A stretch of 64,000 nucleotides of DNA from the NCBI RefSeq assembly GCF_018831085.1, contig NZ_JAGPNM010000001.1, positions 868,001 through 932,000 of the forward strand, given 5' to 3'. Shown here piece after piece: positions 26,274 through 36,331 of the stretch. The position numbers and the translations under genes are program-made. The notes under the pieces were generated by a model. The model was not told the DNA's origin. It did no database searches and was given only the letters and a program-made list of their open reading frames with translations. The stretch comes from Rheinheimera oceanensis (GTDB lineage Bacteria; Pseudomonadota; Gammaproteobacteria; Enterobacterales; Alteromonadaceae). Position 1 is the stretch's first letter; each line of letters starts with the position of its first letter.

Positions 26274-28299
26274 TTAACGTGCGCCGGGTTCGGCGAATTT
26301 AGTCATCCAGTCTTTAACCTGGTTATACCAATAAATGGAGTTATTCGGTTTTAAGATCCAGTGGTTTTCATCCGGGAAATAAATCATCCGCGATTCCACG
26401 CCACGGCTTTGCAGCGTGCGGAACAACTCGAAGCCCTGACCTACCGGTACGCGGTAATCCAACTGGCCGTGGATCACTAAGGTTGGCGTGTTAAATTTAT
26501 CGGCATGGTAGTGCGGCGAGATGTTTTTATAGATGTCTGGGTTTTCCCAGTAGCCACCAAAACGGGTGGAATGCACGGCAAAGTCGGCCGCCATTTGCGA
26601 GTACATATTGTATACCGCGGCATGAATAAGCAGCGCTTTAAACGGGTGTTCGGTACCCAGCAACACTGAGGTTAAATAACCGCCGTAGCTGGCCCCACCG
26701 GCCACCATACGGTCGGTGTCAATCCAGCTTTGGTTTTCAAACCATTTGGTTGCTGCCTGAATATCGGCTAACGGCTTGGTGCGCCAGTCGGGGTTTATCG
26801 CATCGGCAAAATCCTGGCCAAAACCGCTTGAACCATGAAAATTCGGCCAGGCAGTAACATAACCCCAGGAGGCAAAAGTTTGCGCATTCCAGCGGTAGCT
26901 GAAGCTGTCACCAATGGCATTATGCGGCCCGCCATGAATAAGCAAAAACAGCGGGTATTTTTTGCTTTTATCAAAGCCTGCCGGGTAATGCACCCACATC
27001 TGAATATCTTTACCGTCGGCACCTTTATAGGTTACCGACTCATAAGTACCCAGTTTGGTGTTGCCCAGAATATCGTCGTTAAAGCTGTCAAGCCGGGTGG
27101 TTTTGCCGTTACGGGCATCTACCGTTACCAGCCGCGCCGGGTACATAAAGCTGTCGTTGGTAGCAACCAGAGTATTACCGCCCGCTAACACCGGCTGGCC
27201 AAAGCTGGTGGCCTGGGTAATGGCGCGGGTTTTACCGCTTTTGGCATCAATATGGTACAGGCGCTGGGTGGCGGCATCATCGATACTGCTATAAAAGCCA
27301 CGGCTGTCGGCTGTCCAGACAAAATTACTGACCGAGCGGTCCCAGTTGCGTGCTAACTCACGGCTGGTTTTTTTTGCCAGATCATAAATCGTTAATTTGG
27401 CGGTATCGGCATAAAAACCGTGAATACGCTGCCGGGTAAAAGCCAGGCTTTTGCCATCAGGGCTGAAACTGGGGTTAGCATCCGGCGCCTGGTTATCGCT
27501 CGTCAGATTCTCTGCGCTGTCGCCGCCAATACGCGCCAGGAAAATATCAATTTTGGCATCTACCTGGTTGTCCCAGCCGTTGGCAGTAAAGGCAATGTAC
27601 TGCTCTTTGCTGTCAACATCGTAGCTGGATGCACTCTGGCTGGCTCGCGGCAGTTCATAACCCAGTGGCTGGGTAACGGCCTGCACTTCACCGCCGCTGG
27701 CGGCAATACGGAAGACATGCGCCTGGCGGTTTTTCATCTATCCAGTGATCAAACTGCGAGTAAGGCAGCGCATTCCACTGCCGGGCCGACATTTTTTTAT
27801 CTTTGTCGGCTTTTAGCTGTTCGGCCATGTCGTCCCAGCTTTTATCCGGCCAGATACGGCTGATAAAATACAAATGCTTGCCTGCCCACTTAATACCATA
27901 TACGCCGGTGGGAACCTGGGTTAAACGCTGTGCTTCACCCGGCTTGTCCATTGCCAGCAGGTAAATCTGCCCGGCGTCATCTTTGTCGCGCTGGCTGATA
28001 AAGGCTAAGGTTTTGCCGTCAGGCGAAAAGGTGGCTTCGCTGGCACGCAGGCCTTCGGCGGTAAGCGGTGTTTGCTGCTTGCCATCGGCACTGAACAGCC
28101 ATAAGCGGGTATGTGCTTTGTCGGCTTTAACGTCATATTGGGTAACCGGCGCCACAATATAGCGGCCATCGGCTGATGCTACCGGCGAACCTATGCGCTG
28201 CAGTTGCCACAACCGTTCTACGCTAAGACTGCTGTCGTCCTGTGCAAAAACCATAAATGGCAGCAGGCACAACACCAGTAAAAGGTGCAGTTTTCTCAT
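26274..28299 (-). pseudogene. S9-family prolyl oligopeptidase-like peptidase, frameshifted
   Basis: Two frames together make one secreted serine peptidase of about 670 residues. The first (28299 to about 27730) has a signal peptide (MRKLHLLLVLCLLPFMVFAQ) and the start of the beta-propeller (TFSPDGKTLAFISQRDKDDA), then breaks after FDHWIDE. The second frame continues with NRQAHVFRIAASGGEVQ and carries the rest of the propeller. It also has the catalytic domain: nucleophile GGASYGGYLT, Asp in GQLDYRVPVG and His in FPDENHWIL. The break is at a run of five A (coding strand; T at 27730-27734) where four would restore the frame. It could be a real mutation or a homopolymer sequencing error. Confidence 0.88.
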
Positions 28300-28524
28300 C
28301 GGTGAAACTCCCTGGTTGTTATTAGAATGATACCGGGGAGGATACTAGCACAAGGTACTGTGCTGTCATTACTACGTCAGACGAATGGCTAAATTAAGGC
28401 TGCTATTTACTGTGGTTTGACTAAAACCGGCTAAAACCGGGGCGGTGAGATGATACTTTTCAGCAAGTTCCGCCGTCAGATCCCTGCGACTCTGATTCTA
28501 ATCAGCACTCAGCGAAATAAGTAC

Positions 28525-28540
28525 CTATACATAAGCATAG
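28525..28540. promoter_or_regulatory. CTATAC...GCATAG dyad upstream of the export operon
   Basis: CTATACATAAGCATAG. A nearly identical site (15 of 16 bases) occurs at 54434-54449 before the pirin operon, and a looser one at 58170-58185. It lies about 75 bases upstream of the leader frame. A shared regulator site is inferred. Confidence 0.5.
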
Positions 28541-28599
28541 TTACCCTGTAATAGCGCTTGGTTTAGTATTTTCTTATCACGTTAATAAGGAAAAAACTA

Positions 28600-28653
28600 A
28601 TGAGCAGACTTACCAGTGCCGTGCCGCGATTTAGAGGCTGGTATGAAAACTAA
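28600..28653 (+). CDS. Possible 17-residue leader peptide overlapping the adaptor gene
   Basis: ATG at 28600 with AAGGA 8 bases upstream opens a 17-codon frame, MSRLTSAVPRFRGWYEN, whose stop at 28651-28653 lies just inside the next gene (start 28643, other frame). This ribosome site is better than the one for the adaptor itself. Translational coupling, an attenuator leader or a tiny exported peptide are all possible; the sequence alone does not decide. Confidence 0.45.
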   Translation: MSRLTSAVPRFRGWYEN

Positions 28654-29872
28654 CCTCAGTACACTGGTATATAGTGCCGTCGGGCTGCTCTCGGCCCTGC
28701 TGCTCATTAGCGGCTGGTCGATCGGCTATGCTGGCGGTTTGCACTACATCAATGCAGCTGGTGTTAGCGTGGCTACTGTGCAAAGCGGAGACTTTACCCA
28801 ACGTGTCACCGGCTACGGCAGCCTGCAATCGCAAAACCAGCGTTTGCTTACTGCCGGCAGTATGGCCACGGTAGATGAAATTAAGCTACGCCCCGGTGCG
28901 GTGGTAGAACCCGACAGCATTATTCTTACCTTAAAAAATCCTGCGCTTGAAGTGGCTGCGCAACAAGCGCTGGCAAACTTACATAATAAGCGCAGCAATA
29001 GCCGCCGACTGGCGCTAGAACAGCAGCGTGAAATTTTAGAACAAACATCCCGGCTAACTGAACTGAGATCAGACGCTGAGCTGGCCGCCTTGCAAGTGGA
29101 AGCTGAAGCGCCCTTAGCTGCGGCAGGCATTATCTCTGGCATGGATGCACGCCGAAGCCGCGGTAGGGCCGATCAGCTCGCTGAGCGTTATCAGTTAGAG
29201 CAACAGAAACTGGCCACCCTGAAGGAAGTACATCAGCAATATTTGCTGATCCAGCAAGAAGATGTGCAACAAGCCGAAGCGGAATTAAATAATGCCACCT
29301 ATCAGCTACAACAATTAATTATCCACGCCGGGTTACGGGGGGTGCTGCAGCGCTTACCGGTTAGCCTTGGCCAAAGCGTTAACGTTGGCGACGAGTTGGC
29401 GCTGGTGGGCAGTTTATCGCCGCTGGTCGCGGAAGTAAAAGTGCCGCAAATGCAGGTGCGTTTATTACAAGTGGGTGCCAGTGCTGATGTAGATACCCGC
29501 CATGGCATCGTCACCGGGCAGGTGGTACGTATTGATCCTGTGGTAGCCGATGGTGCGGTGCAGGTAGATATTTTGCTGCCCGAGCAACTTTCAGCAGATA
29601 TCCGGCCAATGCAGATGGTAGATGCCCGTATTCACGGCCAGAGCCGGGGTTTGGTGAATTTTGTCGACCGCCCGGCCGGGGTTGCCGAAGATTCGCGGGT
29701 AGAACTGTTTAAACTGGATGCAAACCAAGTGGCCAGCCGTATACCGGTACAGTTTGGCAAAGCCTCTGGCCAGCAAATAGAAGTGGTAGCAGGGCTTAAT
29801 CCAGGTGACCGCATTATTGTCAGTGACTTGCAGCTTGATAGCAGCGTGAAGCAACTTAAACTGACTCAGTAA
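28643..29872 (+). CDS. Periplasmic adaptor protein (HlyD/MacA-like) of an ABC export system
   Basis: 409 residues from the ATG at 28643 (AGAGG 5 bases before). One N-terminal membrane anchor (LSALLLISGWSIGYAGGLHY) is followed by a barrel-sandwich half (FTQRVTGYGSLQSQNQRLLT), a long Gln/Glu/Leu-rich coiled-coil hairpin (about 110-215), the second half (IHAGLRGVLQRLPVSLGQSV) and a beta-barrel domain. The layout matches adaptors of MacB-type transporters. It is followed directly by the ATPase and permease genes. Cargo unknown. Confidence 0.88.
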   Translation: MKTNLSTLVYSAVGLLSALLLISGWSIGYAGGLHYINAAGVSVATVQSGDFTQRVTGYGSLQSQNQRLLTAGSMATVDEIKLRPGAVVEPDSIILTLKNPALEVAAQQALANLHNKRSNSRRLALEQQREILEQTSRLTELRSDAELAALQVEAEAPLAAAGIISGMDARRSRGRADQLAERYQLEQQKLATLKEVHQQYLLIQQEDVQQAEAELNNATYQLQQLIIHAGLRGVLQRLPVSLGQSVNVGDELALVGSLSPLVAEVKVPQMQVRLLQVGASADVDTRHGIVTGQVVRIDPVVADGAVQVDILLPEQLSADIRPMQMVDARIHGQSRGLVNFVDRPAGVAEDSRVELFKLDANQVASRIPVQFGKASGQQIEVVAGLNPGDRIIVSDLQLDSSVKQLKLTQ

Positions 29873-29882
29873 GGAAATGGCA

Positions 29883-30593
29883 ATGAAAACTGAAGTATTA
29901 AAAGTAAAACAACTCAAAAAAGCGTTTCAGTCGGGCCAGCAGCAACAAGCCGTGCTTAATGGTGTCAGTTTTAGTGTGCGCGAAGGCGAATATGTGGCAA
30001 TTTGTGGCCCCTCAGGTTGCGGTAAATCCACCTTGCTTAATATTTTGGGGCTACTGGATACCTCCGACAGCGGCGAATATTACATTGATAATTTGTTGGT
30101 ATCGGATATGAATGCCGAGCAGCGGGCACAAATGCGAAGCCGCCGTATTGGTTTTGTATTTCAGGCGTTTAATCTGATTGATGAATATACCGTATTAGAT
30201 AACGTGGCCTTGCCGCTGAAATACCGGGGCGACAGCATCAAACAACGCCACGCCAGAGCGCTGGAATGTTTAGAAAAAGTCGGCTTAGCCGATAAAGCCG
30301 CTTTGTTTCCCAACCAGTTATCCGGTGGTCAGCAGCAGCGGGTTTCTATAGCGCGGGCCCTCGCTGCCGATTCTGGCATTATGCTGGTCGATGAGCCCAC
30401 CGGTAACCTCGATTCGAAAAATGGCGATGCCGTGATGGCGCTGCTTGCTGATTTACACCAGCAAGGTACCACTATTATTCTGGTTACCCATGACCCGCGT
30501 TACGCCGATATGGCTCACCGGCAAATTAATTTACTGGATGGCCAGGTCGTTAGCAGTACATCATCTGTCAAACCGCTGGAGCAAGAAGCATGA
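29883..30593 (+). CDS. ABC transporter ATP-binding protein (MacB/LolD type)
   Basis: 236 residues. AAGGA lies 7 bases before the ATG at 29883, better than the ATG at 29877. It has Walker [11 protein letters not shown]-loop [18 protein letters not shown], signature [15 protein letters not shown], Walker [13 protein letters not shown] and H-loop VTHDP. The [14 protein letters not shown] phrase is typical of MacB/LolD/FtsE-class ATPases. Its last 4 bases overlap the permease start (ATGA). Confidence 0.95.
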   Translation: MKTEVLKVKQLKKAFQSGQQQQAVLNGVSFSVREGEYVAICGPSGCGKSTLLNILGLLDTSDSGEYYIDNLLVSDMNAEQRAQMRSRRIGFVFQAFNLIDEYTVLDNVALPLKYRGDSIKQRHARALECLEKVGLADKAALFPNQLSGGQQQRVSIARALAADSGIMLVDEPTGNLDSKNGDAVMALLADLHQQGTTIILVTHDPRYADMAHRQINLLDGQVVSSTSSVKPLEQEA

Positions 30594-32998
30594 GCTTGCG
30601 CATGTTATGGCGTGGCTTTCAGCAAGCCCGGCAATATTATTTAACTGTGATATTAAGCCTGGTGTTCACCCTGACCTTGCTGTTTAGCGTGCTGAGCCTG
30701 GTTAATATCACTTTTTTTGCCCCGTTACCCTATAAAAATGATCAAGCGCTTTATTACATAGGTGCAGAGCTGAATTATCAGGGCGCGGTGCACCAATCCA
30801 GTAATGTACAAACTCTGTTCGATTTTCAGCAAAAAAGCCAGCTTATCGAGCAGATGGCGGTGTATTTTAGCTTTCAAACCGAATACAAACTTCTGGATCA
30901 CCCGACACGCCCCAAAGTACCAGTGCTGTTTGGAGCTCATAATATTTTTGATGTAATGGGAGTAGAGCCATTACTAGGCCGTCTGTTTAACGAGCAGGAG
31001 CAGGTGGGCAATAAACAACCCTCGGTCGTGTTAAGTCAGGCTGTATGGCAGCAGTATTATCAGGGCCGTGCTGATATCGTTGGTCAGACTATTCAGCTTA
31101 ATCAACGCCAGTTTACTGTGATCGGCGTATTAAAGCAGGTATTGGAATTGCCGGGCTTTAATGAAGCACATGAAGCTATCTGGCTTGCGCTGGATATGGA
31201 TGAAGTTGTCAATATCCGCAACTTTAACGGTTACTCCTCTGGTTTTGCCGCTTTGGGCCGGCTTAAAGCAGGAGTAAACCAGCAAGACGCTGACGCCGAG
31301 GCTTATCAGCTTATTAAACAGGCTTCGGCAGAGCGCAACCCGACACTGCAAACCATGTTTGAGTACTATGGCAAGGTTGTACCGCTACGCCAGCAAATTC
31401 AGGGGGACTCCGGCCGTTTGGTGCTTATGCTGCTGGCGGGTGTATCCTTGCTTACTCTGATTGCGCTGGTCAATTTATCCAGTATGCAGTTGGCACGGGC
31501 GGTAAAGCGCTTGCAACCACTGGCGGTGTGTTACGCTTTTGGTGCCAGCAAAAAACAGATGTTTTATCAGGTGTTCCGCCATAATATTGCCTTGCTGGCG
31601 GGCGCAGGACTACTGGCGCTGCTGCTGACCTGGCTTGGTTTTGGCGTGATAGCCCAGGTAGCAGCCGATCAGCTACCGCGTATCAGTGCATTGCGCATTG
31701 ATGGCCTGATGTTACTCCTTACCGCCCTGGTGCTATTGCTTATCGCGGTGTTGTTTAGTTGGATAGAACTGAGTGGCGTACGTGAAAAGCAGTTAATGGC
31801 CAGCCTGCAGAGCAGCGGTAAAGGCGCAGGCAAACAACTACGCCAGGGTGTAGCGCATAGTTTAATCGGTGTACAGCTATTGCTGTCTCTGTTGGTATTG
31901 CTGGCCACCGCCCATGTTTTTGCGGCGGCCTGGGCCGAAGCAAACCGGCCAACCGGCATAGATAGCACCGATCTGTGGTCGGTAACCATTAATTACAGTG
32001 ATTTAGATAACCGTGAACAGCAGCAAAACAACCACCGCAGCCTGCTGCAAAATCTTGCTGCTATACCGACAGTGCAACAGGTTACTGCTGTTTCTGAACC
32101 TCGTGCGGTCAAAACACGTAATCAGGGTGCGGTAATTAATGATCAGGGCGATATTATTTCTTCTGCCCGGCAAATTGCGGTTTTGCCCGGTTATTTTCAG
32201 TTTTATGGGCTGGAGCTGACAGGCCAGGATTTTAGCGCTGAACACGTTAATTTGGAGCATTATCCGGTGATTATCAATCAGCGCCTTGCCGAGCGTATTG
32301 CCCGCTTAAGTGGCAAACCCGCGCTGAATCAAACCATATCACTTAGCGATGGCAGCACGCAGCGGCAGATTATCGGCATAGTAGCCAATACCAACTTTCC
32401 CGGTAACCCCGGCTTTGAAGTTGATGAAGTGTTTTACCCGCGGGAAAATATCGATCGGCGCGACTACAGTTATCTGTTAAAACTCAGTGCTGGCAGTTCG
32501 CTGAGTGATACCGCCTTATTAAACATGCTGCGCGAACAAGACCCACGGTTAGATCTGTCAGAGCTGACAACAGTGCAGGCAGCCTTTGATCACTTTACGC
32601 TTTCAAACCGGCTGGCAGCAGCCTTAGCTGCAACACTCGCGGTGATGAGCCTGCTAACGGTATTGGCAGGTATTGCCGGTATCGTCAGTTATCTGGTTCA
32701 GGCGCGGCGCTATCAGCTTGGCGTAGAAATGGCGATGGGTGCCAGCTTAAAACAACTGCTTAAAGATAATCTGAGCAAGCTGGCGCAACCTGTTACCGCG
32801 GCACTGCTGCTGGGCTTCTGCTGCTTTTTCTTTATCGCTGGTGTTAGCCGGACCCGGCCGGAGCTAATGTTTCAGGCAAATTGGGCTCTGGTAGCAGGCA
32901 TACTGGGATTACTAACTTTTGCCGCCCTGCTCTGCTGCTTTATTCCCCTGCGGCAGGTGTTGCTGACTGATCCGGTGAAAGCCTTACGAAATGAGTAG
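30590..32998 (+). CDS. ABC permease with two FtsX domains (ADOP/MacB-like)
   Basis: 802 residues. One N-terminal helix (YYLTVILSLVFTLTLLFSVL), a periplasmic MacB-type domain (about 50-270), FtsX helices (LMLLAGVSLLTLIALVNLSS onward), a second periplasmic domain (about 450-680) and a final FtsX set (LAVMSLLTVLAGIAGIVSYL to the C-terminus). This duplicated arrangement in one chain is the ADOP permease type, which works as a monomer-duplicate with a separate ATPase. It probably exports a peptide, lipid or small molecule. Confidence 0.9.
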   Translation: MSLRMLWRGFQQARQYYLTVILSLVFTLTLLFSVLSLVNITFFAPLPYKNDQALYYIGAELNYQGAVHQSSNVQTLFDFQQKSQLIEQMAVYFSFQTEYKLLDHPTRPKVPVLFGAHNIFDVMGVEPLLGRLFNEQEQVGNKQPSVVLSQAVWQQYYQGRADIVGQTIQLNQRQFTVIGVLKQVLELPGFNEAHEAIWLALDMDEVVNIRNFNGYSSGFAALGRLKAGVNQQDADAEAYQLIKQASAERNPTLQTMFEYYGKVVPLRQQIQGDSGRLVLMLLAGVSLLTLIALVNLSSMQLARAVKRLQPLAVCYAFGASKKQMFYQVFRHNIALLAGAGLLALLLTWLGFGVIAQVAADQLPRISALRIDGLMLLLTALVLLLIAVLFSWIELSGVREKQLMASLQSSGKGAGKQLRQGVAHSLIGVQLLLSLLVLLATAHVFAAAWAEANRPTGIDSTDLWSVTINYSDLDNREQQQNNHRSLLQNLAAIPTVQQVTAVSEPRAVKTRNQGAVINDQGDIISSARQIAVLPGYFQFYGLELTGQDFSAEHVNLEHYPVIINQRLAERIARLSGKPALNQTISLSDGSTQRQIIGIVANTNFPGNPGFEVDEVFYPRENIDRRDYSYLLKLSAGSSLSDTALLNMLREQDPRLDLSELTTVQAAFDHFTLSNRLAAALAATLAVMSLLTVLAGIAGIVSYLVQARRYQLGVEMAMGASLKQLLKDNLSKLAQPVTAALLLGFCCFFFIAGVSRTRPELMFQANWALVAGILGLLTFAALLCCFIPLRQVLLTDPVKALRNE

Positions 32999-33713
32999 TA
33001 CATGGGCTGTAATGAGTAAAAATGTGCTGATACCGGCTCTCGTGTTTATTGCTTGTATGGCCCGGGCTGAAAACAAAGTGTATGCAGTTATAGACCTTCC
33101 GCCATATGGTTGTGAACCCTCAGATGGTGTTGGCTGCATCAACACTGAAATTACTCAGCTGATTGCCAACACTATCGAAGGTAAACCGGCCACTATTCAT
33201 GCCTTCCCCTATCCAAGGGCTTTGCATATGTTTGAGAGCGGGAAGTCAAGCATCCTTGTGGCGTTAATGAATAAGCGGCTAATGGAACAGGCTGATGTAA
33301 TTGAGCTGTATTCCGGCGTTTTTTATCTGGTGGCTATGGAAAAAAATGTCACGTCTAAACGCCCGACCATTGCCTACCTCAGAGGGGCCGACGCGCAAAA
33401 GGAGATTGCCGACGCGGTTGATGCTACGCCGGTTGAAGTAAATGACTACCGCCAGATCATAAGGATGCTAAAAGCCAACCGGTTAGACTATGTCATCATT
33501 CCGGGCCTTTTATATAATTCTGAGGTAAAAGCCGTTTTTAATAATGCTCACGTTATATCAGAGCACAGCTTGCCGGTTGTGTTATATGTAAACAGGCAAG
33601 AGGCACAGCATCTCGGGAAAATCAGAGATGCTGTATCGCAGTTATCCTTAAATATTTCAGAACAGTGCAGCCAGCTAAACCCTCAGGTTTGTGTTACTTC
33701 AACGTCGCAATAA
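32991..33713 (+). CDS. Periplasmic solute-binding-like protein (SBP family 3 fold)
   Basis: 240 residues if started at 32991, overlapping the permease by 8 bases; an internal ATG at 33012 gives a cleaner signal peptide (MSKNVLIPALVFIACMARA). Mature sequence ENKVYAVIDLPPYGCEPSDG, then FPYPRALHMFESGKSSILVA and IAYLRGAD, is the amino-acid-binding-protein style seen in short, transporter-less family members. No amino-acid permease is nearby. It may be linked to the export operon or may sense a ligand. Its 3' end overlaps the next, convergent gene by 31 bases. Confidence 0.75.
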   Translation: MSSTWAVMSKNVLIPALVFIACMARAENKVYAVIDLPPYGCEPSDGVGCINTEITQLIANTIEGKPATIHAFPYPRALHMFESGKSSILVALMNKRLMEQADVIELYSGVFYLVAMEKNVTSKRPTIAYLRGADAQKEIADAVDATPVEVNDYRQIIRMLKANRLDYVIIPGLLYNSEVKAVFNNAHVISEHSLPVVLYVNRQEAQHLGKIRDAVSQLSLNISEQCSQLNPQVCVTSTSQ

Positions 33714-34384
33714 TGTTCCTGGCGTAACAACCATAGCAGGATGCCAATAGGCACCAGTAACGCCCAGAAGCTTACGGCTACGTAGCAAAAGCCAGCCACT
33801 ATAGCACCGGTAGCAAAGGCGGCTATCGTCCATAAAGCTTTAGAAAGCCTTACTTTGGTAGCCGCATCTGCTTTCCCTAGCATTAACTCCATCGCATCCA
33901 GCACAACTTGCGTAACATTTCCTGTCATCATTGAGGTTGGTGCCAGATGGGGCAGCAGCAAACGGGTGTAAGCACTGTGCGCCCCCATCGCGGCAGCCCC
34001 AAACATACCGCAGACAATAGCGGCAACGGTTTGCTCATTACCGATAGGAGAAGCCAGTAAGCCTGTTACCATGAAGGCAACCAGCAGCATTAGCTGCAGT
34101 AAAACCGTCAGTTGAATTTGTAAACTTTGCCGGTGTTTACTATCCAGCCAAATAGTTAAGATGCGAATAGCTGCTATACCCAGAATAAAAGCCGGAAAGG
34201 CTAAAAACTTGATCAGTACAGCAGAGCTGGACTCACTGACTAAATTAGCACCTATCAGGATAAAGTTACCTGTGACGAGGGCGGTCATCAAACCAAACAA
34301 CGCGACAAAGCCCAGGGTGTTAACATAGCCCGCCAGAAAACCCAGACTGATGGCCTGAAACCGGTGTTTAGATTCAATATTCAT
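33683..34384 (-). CDS. DUF1275 (YoaK-like) membrane protein
   Basis: 233 residues with six or more membrane segments. The start AISLGFLAGYVNTLGFVALF and GLMTALVTGNFILIGANLVS are the family hallmarks (a glycine-rich first helix and MTGN-like TGN motif). SMMTGNVTQVVLDAMELMLG repeats the motif mid-protein. Function of the family is not established. It lies downstream of the amidohydrolase gene on the same strand with about 80 bases between. Confidence 0.9.
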   Translation of the reverse strand: MNIESKHRFQAISLGFLAGYVNTLGFVALFGLMTALVTGNFILIGANLVSESSSAVLIKFLAFPAFILGIAAIRILTIWLDSKHRQSLQIQLTVLLQLMLLVAFMVTGLLASPIGNEQTVAAIVCGMFGAAAMGAHSAYTRLLLPHLAPTSMMTGNVTQVVLDAMELMLGKADAATKVRLSKALWTIAAFATGAIVAGFCYVAVSFWALLVPIGILLWLLRQEHYCDVEVTQT

Positions 34385-34465
34385 AATGTTGAACCTGTAT
34401 TAGTAACCTGTGGCAGGCTGCTGCAAAAGTTGGGGCGGTTAGTTTCATTTATTCAGCTCCTGTCC

Positions 34466-36331
34466 TTAGAACGCAAAACAGCTGCAACCTAACACACCCC
34501 AAAACGAGTTATGGTCCGACACCGGCATATCAGAACGTCGCGCTATATCGTGCGAATGGCCGTGCACACCGCAAGATCCGGCACAATGCTGGGGTAAGCA
34601 GCTCGTCTGTGGATGAACTAGCCGGGCATGCCCCGGATACATCGCCACAGGCGACCACTCAGGGATCACCGGAATAGGCGCAGGGCCATGAGCGGAGAAA
34701 TCACCGGCGGCGTAGACGACTTTGCCATCAACTACCGTCATAACCGACTCAATACCTTTAATCTCTTCTTCCGGCACGGTAAAGAAGTCTGACTCTAACA
34801 CCACTAAATCAGCCAGCTGCCCGGCTTTAATCCGGCCTTTTTTATCCGTTTCACCGGAAAACCAGGCGCTGCCCGCGGTCCATAATTCCAATGCGGTATC
34901 GCGGGGCAAGCAGTCTTTATCCAGATACAACGGCATACCGCCAACTGTTTTGCCAGACACTAACCAATACAATGCTGTCCACGGATTATGGCTTGCAACC
35001 CGGGTTGCATCTGTGCCGCCCCCTACAGGAACCCCCATTTCTAACATCCGGGCTACAGGCGGAGTATTTTGTGCAGCTTGCTGCCCATAACGCCGGACAA
35101 AGTACTCGCCCTGAAACGCCATACGGTGCTGAATAGCAATACCACCGCCCAAGGCCCGTACCCGTTCGATATTTTTTTCTGTAATGGTTTCAGCATGATC
35201 GAACAACCAGCGCAGGCCGTTAAATGGGGTATCTCTATTCACTTTTTCAAATACATCCAGCATGCGGCTGATGGATTCGTTGTAGGTGGCATGTAAGCGA
35301 AATGGCCAGCGGTTTTCTACCAGATGTCGTACAACTTTCTCCAGTTGTTGCTCCATATCATCGGCCAGGTCTGGTCTGGGTTCAACAAAGTCTTCAAAGT
35401 CTGCCGCAGAAAACACTAACATTTCGCCGGCACCATTGTGGCGGTAAAAATCATCGCCCTGACCTGGTGTCACCATCTGGGTCCACTTTTGAAAGTCTTC
35501 CAGCTCAGCACCTTTGTTTTGCGTAAAAAGGTTATAGGCGATACGCACAGTCAGTTGGCCAGCTTTTGCCAACCGCTCCACCACCTGATAATCATCCGGG
35601 TAGTTTTGAAAACCACCACCGGCGTCAATTACACTGGTGACACCCAAACGATTAAGCTCACGCATAAACTGCCGGGTTGAGTTAATCTGATGCGATAACG
35701 GCAAAGTTGGGCCTTTGGCCAGCGTAGCATACAGGATCATGGCATTTGGCCGGGCTATCAGCATGCCGGTTGGGTTCCCTTTAGCATCCCGCTGGATTTC
35801 TCCACCCGGAGGATTGGGTGTATCTTTGGTATAACCCACGGCTTTTAGCGCCGCGCGGTTTAATAATGCCCTGTCGTACAAGTGCAGCAAAAACACCGGT
35901 GTATCCGGTGCCGCTTTGTTTATTTCATCCAAAGTTGGCATGCGCTTTTCGGCAAACTGAAACTCAGTCCAGCCGCCAACCACCCGCACCCACTGCGGAT
36001 GAGGTGTACGGTCAGCTTGATTGCGTAGCATGGTAAGCGCGTCTGCAACTGAGGGTACGCCTTCCCAGCGCAATTCCAGATTGTAGTTTAAGCCACCGCG
36101 TATCAGATGCAGGTGTGAGTCATTTAAACCTGGAATAACAGTATGATTCTTAAGATCAATTACCTGACTTTGTTCATTCTGGTGGCGCAGCACTTCGGCT
36201 GTGCTACCTACTTCAACAAACTTGCCGTCGCGGATTAATACCGCACTGGCGACAGGTTGTTTTTTATCCATAGTATGAAAACGGCCGTTAATCAGGATCA
36301 GGTCGGTGTTTGAAGGCTTATCCATTGGCAT
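34466..36331 (-). CDS. YtcJ-type metal-dependent amidohydrolase
   Basis: 621 residues. Metal-site motifs: NDSHLHLIRGG near 71, LHATYNESISR around 345, FDHAETI near 378 and GGTDATR near 430, all in the YtcJ-like (DUF/amidohydrolase 3) pattern. The small N-terminal domain begins DLILINGRFHTMDKKQPVAS. The tail is unusual: rich in Cys and His (LPQHCAGSCGVHGHSHD) and ending FWGVLGCSCFAF, an end I associate with a subgroup of this family. Substrate unknown. It faces the isochorismatase-like gene across a 363-base promoter region. Confidence 0.88.
   Translation of the reverse strand: MPMDKPSNTDLILINGRFHTMDKKQPVASAVLIRDGKFVEVGSTAEVLRHQNEQSQVIDLKNHTVIPGLNDSHLHLIRGGLNYNLELRWEGVPSVADALTMLRNQADRTPHPQWVRVVGGWTEFQFAEKRMPTLDEINKAAPDTPVFLLHLYDRALLNRAALKAVGYTKDTPNPPGGEIQRDAKGNPTGMLIARPNAMILYATLAKGPTLPLSHQINSTRQFMRELNRLGVTSVIDAGGGFQNYPDDYQVVERLAKAGQLTVRIAYNLFTQNKGAELEDFQKWTQMVTPGQGDDFYRHNGAGEMLVFSAADFEDFVEPRPDLADDMEQQLEKVVRHLVENRWPFRLHATYNESISRMLDVFEKVNRDTPFNGLRWLFDHAETITEKNIERVRALGGGIAIQHRMAFQGEYFVRRYGQQAAQNTPPVARMLEMGVPVGGGTDATRVASHNPWTALYWLVSGKTVGGMPLYLDKDCLPRDTALELWTAGSAWFSGETDKKGRIKAGQLADLVVLESDFFTVPEEEIKGIESVMTVVDGKVVYAAGDFSAHGPAPIPVIPEWSPVAMYPGHARLVHPQTSCLPQHCAGSCGVHGHSHDIARRSDMPVSDHNSFWGVLGCSCFAF

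Noticed and set aside
27728..27740. Programmed +1 frameshift in the S9 peptidase gene
   Set aside because: A run of A in a gene that is normally a single frame fits an indel better; there is no stop codon, rare codon or stimulatory hairpin of the kind used in programmed shifts.
28421..28440. Tandem CTAAAACCGG repeat as an operator or CRISPR-like unit
   Set aside because: Only two copies, no spacers and no symmetry; more likely chance in a non-coding gap.
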